This document shows positions 32,768-42,070 of a stretch of DNA of 64,000 bases, in pieces (within the stretch, counting starts at the first letter, position 1; each line of letters begins with the position of its first letter). The notes under the pieces are model-generated. The model was not told where the DNA came from. It saw nothing but the letters and a program-made list of their open reading frames with translations, and did no database searches. The translations under genes and the position numbers were made by a program. This DNA comes from Clostridia bacterium (lineage in GTDB: Bacteria > Bacillota > Clostridia > Lachnospirales > Lachnospiraceae). The stretch is from contig CAJTAK010000016.1 in NCBI GenBank assembly GCA_910574255.1, forward strand, positions 47,523 to 111,522, read 5' to 3'.

Positions 32768-34620
32768 TGTTTAAGAGGAAAAAGAACGAACAGGAAGCAA
32801 TGGAAGCGGAAAATGCAATAGGGATGAGAAGCCCTCTGGATGAGTGGAACGATTCCCAACAGGATGATTTGGGTGCAAAGCCGAAGAAGCGGTTCTTCTT
32901 TCAAAAAGAAAAAGGAGAAAAGCCGGAAAAGGAGCCCCTGACACCGGAGCAGAAGAAAAAGCGGAGAAAGCGTCTGATCATCGGCGGCATTGTGGTGGTT
33001 ATTCTGGCCCTGAATATTGTGCCGAAGATGTTTGCGCCGGAAGTATTGCCAGTGGTAAGCGTGGCGGAGGCCTACCAGGGAACGGTGGAGCAGACCATTG
33101 AGGGCAGCGGCGACGTGAAGTCGGAACGGGTTAAGACGTATTTTTCTCCTGTGTCGGCTACGGTTTCGGAATTCGACCTTAAGGTAGGAGATACGGTAGA
33201 GGCAGGAGCTACGCTGCTGACCTATGATGCCGTGGAATTAGATGAGCTTTATCGGCAGGCGGAGCTGACAGGAAGTGCCGCAGGCTATGGCTATCAGGAT
33301 GCGATTACGAGAGATAATAAAAATGTATCCGAATACAACCGTTCCTCTGCTGCATTGGGCGTTCTTGAGCAACAGGTGGAGGACGAGAAGAACGAGAATG
33401 AGCATGTGCAGGATCGGATTACCGAGTATACGGAAAAGCAGGCCGCTTCCTCTATGGTGATTGGCGAACAGCAGGCCATAGTTGCGGATGCGCAGGCCAA
33501 AATCGACCAAGCACAGGCAGACCTGGCGGAAGCGAAAAAGAAGCTGCAGGAGTTGGAGGCAATGGGAGCATCGACTGCAAGTATGGATACGGCTCCGTCA
33601 GCAGCCCCGGAAGCGGCTTCAGCCGACGGCTCGGCCCCTGCGTCAGATGCAGGGGCAGATCCGGTTGCTGCACCAACTGCACCAACAGCTCCTTCCACCC
33701 CGGATCTGACACAGGAAAAGGCAAAATGGGAGGGTGTAAAGGCAAATGCGGAAAAAGTGATCCAAGAGCAGACCGCAATCCGTGATGCCGCTCTCCAGAA
33801 AATCCGGGAAGAGCAGGGCGCCTTAAATGAAATCAACGAAAAGCTGAACAAATATCAGGATCGCTTAAAGGATTCCACCGAGAACCTGGAAAAGCTTCAG
33901 ACCAACAAGGCCAAGGAAGAAGGAATCAAGGATTCTACGGATGCCTCCAGACTGACCTCTGCGGCAAGAAATGAGCTGTCAGCCAATAATAATCTAAGCA
34001 GTCTCAACGCTCAGATGACCAAGGATGAGATCAATGAGGGCAAGGCCGGAATCCAGGCGGAATTCTCCGGTGTTGTGACGGAGGTAGCAGCCGTATCCGG
34101 CGGACCGGCGGCGAAGGGCGGCAGTCTCTTTACCGTAGCAAGCAATGAAGATGTTATAGTTGACATGTCCGTGACACGGTTTGACCTGGAAAAGCTGGAG
34201 GTAGGCCAGAGCGCTGAGATCAGTCTGGCAGGAAAAACCTACACCGGAGAGGTGAGCAAGCTGAGCCGTCTGGCGGCGGAGAACAGCAAGGGAACACCGG
34301 TGGTCAGCGCCGAGATTCATATTGACAATCCGGACGATAACATTTACCTGGGACTGGAGGCTAAGGTAATAATCAGCGGCCGTAAGGTAGAGAATGTGAT
34401 TGTGGTTCCGGTGGAGGCAGTCAACACGGGTATGGACGGAAGCTTCTGCTATGTGGTTGACGAGAACGGCGTTGTTGTCAGAAGAGATGTGGTAACCGGC
34501 CTTGCTTCCTCCATGGAAATTGAGATTCAATCAGGCTTAAATGCCGGAGATAAGGTAATCCGCAATACAACCGGCATGATGCTGGAAGAGGGCATGAGAG
34601 TTACGCCTATGGAGGAATAG
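32767..34620 (+). CDS. Membrane-fusion (HlyD/MacA-type) adaptor protein
   Basis: 617 residues, long for the family. A basic N-terminus and one membrane segment (about 73-93) anchor an extracytoplasmic part with biotinyl-lipoyl-like halves (GSGDVKSERVKTYFSP and KAGIQAEFSGVVTEV), long coiled coils between about 185 and 430, and a beta-barrel and C-terminal domain (VDMSVTRFDLEKLEVGQ, VIVVPVEAVNT). The coiled coil is split by a low-complexity Ala/Pro/Ser stretch (about 275-318). In a Gram-positive cell it cannot reach an outer membrane, so it probably works at the wall. Confidence 0.88.
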   Translation: MFKRKKNEQEAMEAENAIGMRSPLDEWNDSQQDDLGAKPKKRFFFQKEKGEKPEKEPLTPEQKKKRRKRLIIGGIVVVILALNIVPKMFAPEVLPVVSVAEAYQGTVEQTIEGSGDVKSERVKTYFSPVSATVSEFDLKVGDTVEAGATLLTYDAVELDELYRQAELTGSAAGYGYQDAITRDNKNVSEYNRSSAALGVLEQQVEDEKNENEHVQDRITEYTEKQAASSMVIGEQQAIVADAQAKIDQAQADLAEAKKKLQELEAMGASTASMDTAPSAAPEAASADGSAPASDAGADPVAAPTAPTAPSTPDLTQEKAKWEGVKANAEKVIQEQTAIRDAALQKIREEQGALNEINEKLNKYQDRLKDSTENLEKLQTNKAKEEGIKDSTDASRLTSAARNELSANNNLSSLNAQMTKDEINEGKAGIQAEFSGVVTEVAAVSGGPAAKGGSLFTVASNEDVIVDMSVTRFDLEKLEVGQSAEISLAGKTYTGEVSKLSRLAAENSKGTPVVSAEIHIDNPDDNIYLGLEAKVIISGRKVENVIVVPVEAVNTGMDGSFCYVVDENGVVVRRDVVTGLASSMEIEIQSGLNAGDKVIRNTTGMMLEEGMRVTPMEE

Positions 34621-34622
34621 GG

Positions 34623-35852
34623 ATGGCACAATTACTGGAATATTTGAAAATGGCTGTGGATAATATCCGGGCCAACAAGGGCCGCTCCATTCTGACCATG
34701 CTTGGAATCATCATCGGTATTTCTTCCGTAATTATGATTATGTCCATCGGACAGGGAGCCAAAGGAGAGATTGGAGATCAGCTGAATGCCGTTGCAGGAG
34801 GTCAGATATACATCAGCGGCGCTTATGGAGACAGTGACTTGATTTATCTGACGCCGGAGGATCTGGAGGCAATCAAAGGGGTGGAGGGCGTCAAGGGCGT
34901 AACGCCGAATGACAGTATGTCCGGAAAGCTGATTTCTCCCAGAGATATTGAATTTGATGTGGGAATTACCACCGGAACGGAGGATGTGAAATATACCCAC
35001 AATCCGGAGATGAAATACGGCCGTTATTTTACAGATTCCGATGTGGAGGCCATGAACCTGGTGGCGGTTATAGGTGAAAATGATGCCCGGAAGCTGTTCG
35101 GAACGGACGATGTGGTGGGAATGAGCGTGGAGGCCACTATATACGACACAACTCAGGAGATCACCATGATCGGCGTTATCAAGGAGGAGCAGACGGAAGA
35201 GAGCGGCCTTGTGAACAGCATGATGTACAACTCCAACCGGGTGTCCCTTTACATGCCCTATACGGCCAACTATGCATTTGGTTATATTTTAGAGGATTTT
35301 TATGGTATTTTTGTCATAGCGGACAGCGGCTACAGCAGCATAGCTGTCAGCAGTGAGGTTGTAAGTCTTCTGGAGCGGCGTTATCAGGTCCAGGGGGAGG
35401 ATAAATTCTATGTGGAGGATGCGGAGAGCCAGATTAAAATGATCACGGATGTGCTGGATATGCTGACTGCCTTTATCGCATTTGTTGCGGCCATTGCCCT
35501 GCTGGTAGGCGGCATCGGTGTTATGAACATTATGCTGGTATCCGTAACCGAGCGGACCAGGGAGATCGGCATCCGAAAGGCTCTGGGCGCCAGAACCCGG
35601 TCTATTATGATGCAGTTCCTCTCAGAATCCGCCATTATTACGGCCATGGGCGGTATCATAGGCATTGTCCTGGGAATTATGGGAGCCAAGGCCATCTGTT
35701 CTCTGCCCATGCTGGGCTTCCCTGCCAGGATCAGCATTTCAACGATTATTCTGGCAACTTTCTTTTCTTCTTGCGTGGGTATTTTCTTTGGAATCTATCC
35801 GGCCAGGAAAGCGGCGAAGTTAAGTCCGATTGAGGCGTTGAGAAGGAATTAA
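34623..35852 (+). CDS. ABC transporter permease, MacB/FtsX type
   Basis: 409 residues. One N-terminal membrane segment within KGRSILTMLGIIIGISSVIMIMSIGQGA, a large extracytoplasmic MacB_PCD domain, then three C-terminal segments and the family's closing motif ARKAAKLSPIEALRR. Together with the two preceding genes it forms a MacAB-type export system for peptides, lipids or toxic compounds. It starts 2 bases after the adaptor stop, with GGAATAGGG as a modest ribosome site. A bidirectional terminator follows. Confidence 0.92.
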   Translation: MAQLLEYLKMAVDNIRANKGRSILTMLGIIIGISSVIMIMSIGQGAKGEIGDQLNAVAGGQIYISGAYGDSDLIYLTPEDLEAIKGVEGVKGVTPNDSMSGKLISPRDIEFDVGITTGTEDVKYTHNPEMKYGRYFTDSDVEAMNLVAVIGENDARKLFGTDDVVGMSVEATIYDTTQEITMIGVIKEEQTEESGLVNSMMYNSNRVSLYMPYTANYAFGYILEDFYGIFVIADSGYSSIAVSSEVVSLLERRYQVQGEDKFYVEDAESQIKMITDVLDMLTAFIAFVAAIALLVGGIGVMNIMLVSVTERTREIGIRKALGARTRSIMMQFLSESAIITAMGGIIGIVLGIMGAKAICSLPMLGFPARISISTIILATFFSSCVGIFFGIYPARKAAKLSPIEALRRN

Positions 35853-35875
35853 AAAATTTTAGAAAAATGATGATT

Positions 35876-35912
35876 GAAATAGCCCCCGGTATCTGACTAG
35901 GGGCTATTTTAA
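35876..35912. terminator. Bidirectional terminator between the exporter and the solute-binding gene
   Basis: AAATAGCCCC pairs with GGGGCTATTT around a 12-base loop, with T on the right and A on the left. It serves both convergent units. Confidence 0.8.
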
Positions 35913-35939
35913 AAAACTATTTATTATTAACAATCAAAA

Positions 35940-37310
35940 TTACTCAGTTTGAATATGGCCGGCAGATTCATTTGCGGTATCATCAAAGGCTTTTGCAGCA
36001 GCTTCAATATCGCCTCCGGAGCCAATTTCCTGAAGCATCTTCCACCATGCGGTACGTGCCTCCGTCCAGCCGGGGGTTATTTGATGGTAATCGCTCATAT
36101 ACTGGGTGAAAGTTCCATATTCTGTCATAAGCCGGTCATTGACATAGAGATCCTCCATGGGACGCACGGGCCAGTAGGTGGTGGAAAGAACTGTTTTGGC
36201 GTATTGGCTGTCCGTTCCAGTCATAAAATCCACAAAGGTCTTGGCAGCCTCTATCCGTGCGGCATCGCCATTGTCAAAGATTCCAAAGCCCCAGATGCCG
36301 CCCTCTAAAACAGGAACGCCAGTGGGAGAGGGAAAGGCCATGGGGAACACATCAAAATTAAGATCGGGATTTACCAGGGTTTCGTTGATCTCTCTAGCCA
36401 CATTCCAGCAAAAGGTCATAGCCAGATCTCCACTGGAGAAGCGCTTTACCTCATCGGCACCAGTCATATCCGGTGCAAAATCAATCCCTTCCAAATCATA
36501 TAAAAGCTGCAGAGCCTCAATATTCTCCGGTGTATTGATGGTGTAATAGCTGTGCTCGGGGTCTGTAAAAGAGCCGCCGTAAAGATTATTCACCAGAGCC
36601 CTGGTACCTTGATCTCCTGCCTGGCCGCCGCAGTAGACGGCTCCCACCTGTTCTACGCCATATTCCTTAAGTGCAGCAACCGCCTTGATAAAACCTTCCG
36701 TGGTTCAGGTGTGAGTTTCCTCATCCAGATACTGAAGTGCTCCGGCTGCTTCAAATAAATCGTGATGAATCGCCATGCAGTGAGCGCTTTCGCAGACGGG
36801 AAAGATATAATAAGCTCCATTTTCTGACTGACAGGCAGTCTGAACATGATCATAGATTTGACTGGCAGAGCTGGAGGACCAAAGCTGGGAGAGATCCGCC
36901 ATAAGACCTCTGTCGCCCCAGTTGGCACACAGGCGCTCAGGACCTTCAAAGACAATATCTGGGGCTTGCCCCTTTGCGATAGCGTCTTCCATAAGGCTGT
37001 CGCCGGTGTTGTAATCCAGATATTTCACAGAAACCCGAATGTGGGGATACTGCTTGTTAAAATCGGCCAACAGACTTGCAACCATGGTAGAATTGGACCA
37101 GTTGCCGATAGGATAGGTCCACAGAGAGATTTCAGTAAGGTCTGGTTCCTTTTCGGAATGGTCGGCAGAGGCAGCAGCTTCCCGGCTTTCTGTCTGGCTG
37201 TCAGAGGCACTTGCGCCAGGAACGGTTTGGCAGGATGCAAGGCTGAGACAGAGAATGAGAAACACAGTCAGGGAAAAAATAATCAGTACCAATCCTAATT
37301 TGTTTTTCAT
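35940..37310 (-). pseudogene. Extracellular solute-binding lipoprotein interrupted by in-frame TGA
   Basis: The reading frame runs from a lipoprotein signal peptide (lipobox LASC near residue 27) through residue 201. A TGA (complement of 36705-36707) follows, and the same frame continues without other fault for 255 more codons to 35940. Across the stop it reads EETHT-stop-TTEGFIKAV; tryptophan (TGG) is the expected residue at this position in sugar-binding proteins. It is a family 1 type periplasmic binding protein next to a hybrid histidine kinase on the same strand, so it may have delivered a ligand signal. A nonsense mutation, a readthrough codon or a sequencing error are all possible. Confidence 0.75.
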
Positions 37311-37343
37311 AGGAGCACCTTTCCTTTCTTAAGGATTGAAATA

Positions 37344-39890
37344 TTACTTTATATATTGTTCAAGTAGACGGGCAACCTCTTCCACATCAATCGGCTTAGC
37401 CATATGAGCGTTCATACCGCTGTCAAGGCAGTGTTTGATATCGTCGGCAAATACATCAGCACTCATAGCCAGAATAGGAATGGTGCCTGCATCCGGTCTG
37501 TCAAGGGCGCGAATAGCCTCCGTAGCTTCAAAGCCTGTCATTATAGGCATCCGCAGATCCATCAAGATGGCATCATACCAGCCGACATCTGAGCGCTCGA
37601 ATTTCTCCAGGCAAAGCTTCCCATTTTCTGCCCAGTCCAGGGTAAGCCCCAGATCCGAGAGAAGCTCGTTGGCTATCTCCCAGTTCAGATCGTTATCTTC
37701 CGCCAGAAGAATACGCTTTCCGGTAAAGTCTACAGAAGCAGGTGCCTCATCTGCCTCTCTGTGTGTTTCCCCCTCAGCAAACTGGCGAAGGGCGAAAAAC
37801 AGGGTAGAGCGGAACAAGGGCTTGGCAATAAAACCGCTGATTCCTGCTTCAACAGCATCGAAGGTCAGATCGCTTCGATCCCCGGCGGATATGAGAAGGA
37901 TAGGCACCTCATTGCCGCAATGTTCCCGAAGCCGGCGGGCTGTGTTTAGACTGTCTGTCTGAAGCAGTGTCCGGTCTAGAAGAATGATATGGTAATTCTG
38001 ATTCTGAGCCTGGCGTTTTTCCACCATTTGCAGGGCCGTGTCCCCGTCGGCTGCCCAGTCCGCCCAAACGCCCAGAGATTTCAGGGAGGTTACGGCGCTT
38101 TCGCAGACCATCTCATCATCGTCTATAATAAGAAGGTTCCAGTTGGGAAGAATCATGTCTCCGTCCTGGTCAATGGCCTTTTCCATATCCAGAGTAATGT
38201 GGAATTCCGTACCCTTTCCGGGAGCACTGTCTACCGCAATGGTACCGCCCATAGCGTCCACAATATATTTGGTAATGGACATGCCAAGGCCGGCGCCCTC
38301 AGTTTTCTGAACCCGGGCATTGTCCTCGCGGATGAAGGATTCAAAGATTTTGCTCTGAAATTCCTTTGTCATGCCGATTCCGTTGTCTTTTACACGCAGA
38401 TGAGTGCGGATGTAGTGGCTGCCCAGAGGGGAAGGTTCCTCATAGAGCACTACTTGAATGCTTCCGCCCTCAGGAGTGAACTTGACGGCATTGCCCAGAA
38501 GATTCAGAAGGATCTGGTTAAGCCTGAGGCTGTCGCTGCATACATTTTCTACGGAAATATCCTGTATATAGACATTGAAATACTGTCGTTTTTCCCGGAT
38601 CTGGGGCTGCATGATATTTACAATGCCCTGCATAATGTCTTTTAGGGAGATCTGTTCAATATTCAATGTCATTTTGCCGCTCTCGATCTTGGACATATCC
38701 AGAACATCATTGATAAGCCCCAGGAGGTGGCGGCTGGAAGCGGTGATCTGCTTTAGGCAATGCTGTACCTGCTGGGTATTTTCAATGTTGGCAGAGGCAA
38801 TGGCCGTCATTCCCACAATGCCGTTCATGGGGGTGCGGATATCATGGCTCATATTGGATAGAAATTCGCTTTTGGCTTTGTTGGCCTGTTCAGCGGTTCT
38901 GCGGGCAGCATCCAGAGCATAAAGCTGCTTTTTTGTCAGCCGGAAATATCCTACAAATACGAGCAGCAGGGCGCCGAGGACCAGAAGACAACTTCCAAGA
39001 GCGGATATGTTCCACTGATATCCAAGCTTGTCGATGGATTCGTCCAGTGCGCCGTAGGGCATAGACAGAAGCAGATACCATTCGGAATCGGGCAGTTTGG
39101 TGCAGTAGAGGTTTCGTCGTTCTCCCTCAATGGAGATGGTGGCAGCGTATTTCTGATTGAGCTCCATGGCAGCCTGGATCTCATTCAGGTATTGCTGAAC
39201 ATTTTTTTCAGGGGTATTGTCATAGAGCTCCCGAATACGGTCAAAATAATTTTCTCCTTCCACACCATTTCCATGAATGATGAAGCTGCCGTCCCAGCGG
39301 ATGACAGAGTAGTTGATCATGGGATCGTCCATGTTAAGGGCCAGGGTTTCCCCTATGTAACTGCTGGGGAGACCGGCCACCAGTGCCAGACAGCTTGTTC
39401 CGTTATCCAGGCTGTAGGCAGCAGGAATTCCCATAAGTATGATATCATTTCCCTGGATGTCGGTTCCTACAGCTACCTTGCTCGCTCCATTGCTTAAGGA
39501 CTTATGAAATGCCTCCGGGTCAGTCAGCGTCACCTGGGAGCCGTAGATCATGTCGAAGAGGCCGTCATTGGTATAGAAAGCCAGATAGTCAAAGCCCCTG
39601 GCTCTTGCGTTGTAGGTCAAGGATACCAGCGCAGAGGTGTCTACCTCAGAGCTTGCCGGAGGAACGGAATCTACCAGTGCTCCTACCTGGGAGAGACGAA
39701 GCTCGATGATGGTTTTGAAGTGTGTGTCCACCTGCTTGCCCATGCCGGCCATGTAGATTTCGCCGATTTCCTGGATGGTCTTGGCACCTCGCCCATTCAT
39801 CCGGGCGGCCAGGGAGGTGAAGACGAAAACGCAGAGAATGGACACAGAAATCAGGCTGATGGTTAAAAATCGAGTAGTTTTGTTTTTCAA
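37344..39890 (-). CDS. Hybrid sensor histidine kinase with two receiver domains
   Basis: 848 residues. Two membrane segments (about 8-28 and 290-312) flank an extracytoplasmic Cache-like sensor. HisKA follows with [13 protein letters not shown], then an HATPase with [12 protein letters not shown] and [12 protein letters not shown]. Receiver 1 keeps an aspartate in LLDRTLLQ but lacks the usual following motif, while receiver 2 ([26 protein letters not shown]) is canonical. The start is a TTG 9 bases after AGGAGG. The solute-binding gene follows after 33 bases, suggesting a sensor that reads a bound sugar. No output regulator is visible. Confidence 0.9.
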   Translation of the reverse strand: MKNKTTRFLTISLISVSILCVFVFTSLAARMNGRGAKTIQEIGEIYMAGMGKQVDTHFKTIIELRLSQVGALVDSVPPASSEVDTSALVSLTYNARARGFDYLAFYTNDGLFDMIYGSQVTLTDPEAFHKSLSNGASKVAVGTDIQGNDIILMGIPAAYSLDNGTSCLALVAGLPSSYIGETLALNMDDPMINYSVIRWDGSFIIHGNGVEGENYFDRIRELYDNTPEKNVQQYLNEIQAAMELNQKYAATISIEGERRNLYCTKLPDSEWYLLLSMPYGALDESIDKLGYQWNISALGSCLLVLGALLLVFVGYFRLTKKQLYALDAARRTAEQANKAKSEFLSNMSHDIRTPMNGIVGMTAIASANIENTQQVQHCLKQITASSRHLLGLINDVLDMSKIESGKMTLNIEQISLKDIMQGIVNIMQPQIREKRQYFNVYIQDISVENVCSDSLRLNQILLNLLGNAVKFTPEGGSIQVVLYEEPSPLGSHYIRTHLRVKDNGIGMTKEFQSKIFESFIREDNARVQKTEGAGLGMSITKYIVDAMGGTIAVDSAPGKGTEFHITLDMEKAIDQDGDMILPNWNLLIIDDDEMVCESAVTSLKSLGVWADWAADGDTALQMVEKRQAQNQNYHIILLDRTLLQTDSLNTARRLREHCGNEVPILLISAGDRSDLTFDAVEAGISGFIAKPLFRSTLFFALRQFAEGETHREADEAPASVDFTGKRILLAEDNDLNWEIANELLSDLGLTLDWAENGKLCLEKFERSDVGWYDAILMDLRMPIMTGFEATEAIRALDRPDAGTIPILAMSADVFADDIKHCLDSGMNAHMAKPIDVEEVARLLEQYIK

Positions 39891-39900
39891 ACTTGGGTGC

Positions 39901-39950
39901 CTCCTGTTCCAGAGTTTATTCTAGTAGTACGGACTACTTGTTCCGCAGGA
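39901..39950 (-). repeat. GGAACT-box leader element, minus-strand copy before the hybrid kinase
   Basis: Read on the minus strand, CTGCGGAACAAG is followed by the palindrome AGTAGTCCGTACTACT, then TCTGGAACAGGAGG as ribosome site. The layout of two GGAAC boxes around a hairpin matches the plus-strand copies, and it also contains the TAGTCCGT motif. Confidence 0.5.
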
Positions 39951-40034
39951 TCCTTATAATTTCAGAAGATGCGGATGTTTCTCAGTTAAATTTATCATAA
40001 AAAGCAAAAAAAGTATAGTGAGGAAGGAGATATA

Positions 40035-40100
40035 TTGCCTGCCTTTACCGTATCTGCTGCAAAGAAGCTAAGTCTGATTGAGGATTTGAAGAGAAATTGA
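40035..40100 (+). pseudogene. Vestige of a MacB/FtsX-type permease C-terminus
   Basis: A 21-codon frame ends AAKKLSLIEDLKRN, which matches the closing motif of the permease at 35.8 kb (AAKLSPIEALRRN) and is similar at the DNA level (AGTCTGATTGAGG against AGTCCGATTGAGG). Nothing upstream continues the homology, so it looks like the last trace of a deleted transporter gene. A TTG with GAAGGAGA upstream may be chance. Confidence 0.55.
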
Positions 40101-40189
40101 AACAGCATTCTGTAAAAAATACTGGAAAGTGCATCAGCAACATTATATAATGAAAACAATTGCAAAAGTATCAGAGGAAGGAAATGATT

Positions 40190-40831
40190 ATGACAAAAAA
40201 AGAACTGGCATTAGAGCTGATTGACAGGCTGAAAAAGGAATATCCGGATGCCGGCTGTACCCTGGATTATAATCAGGCATGGAAGCTGTTGGTGAGTGTG
40301 CGCCTGGCCGCCCAATGTACAGATGCCCGGGTAAATGTGGTAGTAAAGGATCTCTATAAAAAATATCCGGATGTAAAAGCTTTGGCAGAAGCGCCGGCGG
40401 AGGATATTGAAGCTATTGTAAAACCTTGTGGTCTGGGCCATAGCAAGGCAAAAGATATCAGTGCCTGCATGAAGATTCTGATGGAACAGTATGGAGGAAA
40501 TATACCAAATACCTTTGAAGAGCTTCTAAAACTGCCTGGTGTGGGGCGGAAAAGCGCAAACCTCATTATGGGTGATGTGTTTGGAAAGCCGGCCATTGTC
40601 ACAGATACCCATTGCATTCGTTTGACAAACCGCATGGGCCTTATAGACAACTGCAAGGATCCTAAAAAGGTAGAAATGGCTCTTTGGAAACTGATACCTC
40701 CAGAAGAAGGGAGCGACTTCTGTCATCGTCTGGTATATCACGGACGAGATGTGTGCACAGCCAGAACCAAGCCCTACTGTGATAAATGCTGTGTAAAAGA
40801 TATCTGTGCCAGAAATGGTGTGGAGGATTAA
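40190..40831 (+). CDS. nth: Endonuclease III
   Basis: 213 residues. It removes oxidised pyrimidines and nicks abasic sites. The helix-hairpin-helix LPGVGRKSAN with its catalytic lysine, the catalytic aspartate in VTDTHCIR and the [4Fe-4S] cysteines in VCTARTKPYCDKCCVKDIC are all present. The first cysteine spacing is 7 residues, where many homologues have 6. The start was taken at the ATG 8 bases after AGGAAGG; ATG 40184 is close by. It leads an RNA/DNA-maintenance cluster. Confidence 0.93.
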   Translation: MTKKELALELIDRLKKEYPDAGCTLDYNQAWKLLVSVRLAAQCTDARVNVVVKDLYKKYPDVKALAEAPAEDIEAIVKPCGLGHSKAKDISACMKILMEQYGGNIPNTFEELLKLPGVGRKSANLIMGDVFGKPAIVTDTHCIRLTNRMGLIDNCKDPKKVEMALWKLIPPEEGSDFCHRLVYHGRDVCTARTKPYCDKCCVKDICARNGVED

Positions 40832-40834
40832 CTC

Positions 40835-42037
40835 ATGGTGCATGCAGCAGTAACCCTGAAGAAGGGTGAGGGCCGAGCTTTTAAAGCAGGCGGCCTGTGG
40901 ATATATGATAATGAGATTGCTTCTGTTATGGGAAGCTTTACAGATGGAGATTTGGTACTGGTTCATGATTTTGACGGGTATTGTCTGGGACGAGGTTTTA
41001 TTAATACCCACTCCAAAATCAGAGTTCGTATGATGACCCGAAGAAAAGATCAGGAAATAGATGAAGCATTTCTACAGATGCGTCTTCAGAATGCCTGGGA
41101 CTATCGGAAGCATACCGTGGATACAAGCAGCTGTCGTCTTGTTTTTGGAGAAGCAGATTTTCTGCCGGGGTTTGTGGCGGACAAGTTTTCTGATGTGTTG
41201 GTAATTCAGTCCTTAGCGCTTGGAATTGAACGAATGAAAGAGAGTTTGGTACGGCTTCTGAAAGAGATTTTGGAAGAAGACGGAATTTTTATTCGGGGCA
41301 TTTATGAGCGGAGTGATGCTAAGGAGCGAGAAAAAGAGGGTATGGAGCGGTACAAGGGCTTTCTTGGGGAAGCTTTTGACACCAATGTGGAAATTCAGGA
41401 AAATGGCGTTCGTTATCTGGTGGATGTGCGGGATGGACAAAAGACAGGTTTTTTTCTGGATCAGAAATACAATCGGCTGGCTGTGCAGAAACTCTGTAAA
41501 GAAGCAAGAGTATTGGACTGCTTTACCCATACAGGTTCCTTTGCGCTGAACGCAGGAATAGCCGGAGCCAAAGAGGTTTTGGGTGTGGATGCTTCGGAAC
41601 TGGGCGTGGAACAGGCTCGTAAGAATGCGGCATTGAACCATCTGGAAGATAGGATACAATTTCTTTGTGCCGATGTTTTTGATCTGCTTCCAAAACTGGA
41701 AGCCAAAGGAGAGTGTTATGATGTGGTAATTTTAGACCCGCCGGCATTTACCAAGTCCCGCAGTTCTCTAAAAAATGCGATCAAAGGCTATCGGGAGATT
41801 AATATGCGTGGTATGAAGCTGGTGAAGGACGGCGGATTTCTGGTTACCTGTTCTTGTTCGCATTTTATGACTTATGAGCTGTTTACCCAGACAATTCATC
41901 AGGCGGCAAAAAGTGTTCATAAGCGCCTGCGGCAGGTAGAATACCGCACCCAGGCACCGGATCATCCCATTTTGTGGGCGGCAGATGAATCGTATTATCT
42001 GAAGTTTTATATTTTCCAGGTGTGTGAAGAAAAATAG
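40835..42037 (+). CDS. RlmI-like 23S rRNA (cytosine-5) methyltransferase
   Basis: 400 residues. A PUA-type N-terminal domain (LKKGEGRAFKAGGLWIYDNEI) is followed by the EEHEE region and a Rossmann methyltransferase domain with VLDCFTHTGSFAL, VLGVDASE, ILDPPAFTKSR and VTCSCSHFM. Members methylate rRNA cytosines using SAM and a cysteine in the last motif. The start lies 3 bases after nth with GGAGG 9 bases before the ATG, so the two are co-translated. Confidence 0.88.
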   Translation: MVHAAVTLKKGEGRAFKAGGLWIYDNEIASVMGSFTDGDLVLVHDFDGYCLGRGFINTHSKIRVRMMTRRKDQEIDEAFLQMRLQNAWDYRKHTVDTSSCRLVFGEADFLPGFVADKFSDVLVIQSLALGIERMKESLVRLLKEILEEDGIFIRGIYERSDAKEREKEGMERYKGFLGEAFDTNVEIQENGVRYLVDVRDGQKTGFFLDQKYNRLAVQKLCKEARVLDCFTHTGSFALNAGIAGAKEVLGVDASELGVEQARKNAALNHLEDRIQFLCADVFDLLPKLEAKGECYDVVILDPPAFTKSRSSLKNAIKGYREINMRGMKLVKDGGFLVTCSCSHFMTYELFTQTIHQAAKSVHKRLRQVEYRTQAPDHPILWAADESYYLKFYIFQVCEEK

Positions 42038-42070
42038 AGTTTTGGAAAAATACTGAAAGGAAAAGGGATC

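Noticed and set aside
36705..36707. TGA as a selenocysteine codon
   Set aside because: No stem-loop of the selenocysteine insertion type is evident downstream, and the family has tryptophan here, not cysteine.
37989..38645. Plus-strand frame opposite the hybrid kinase
   Set aside because: Antisense of a kinase with all catalytic motifs; no ribosome site.
40160..40189. Longer N-terminus of endonuclease III from the ATG at 40160
   Set aside because: The extension includes the ribosome site AGGAAGG and is not typical of the family.
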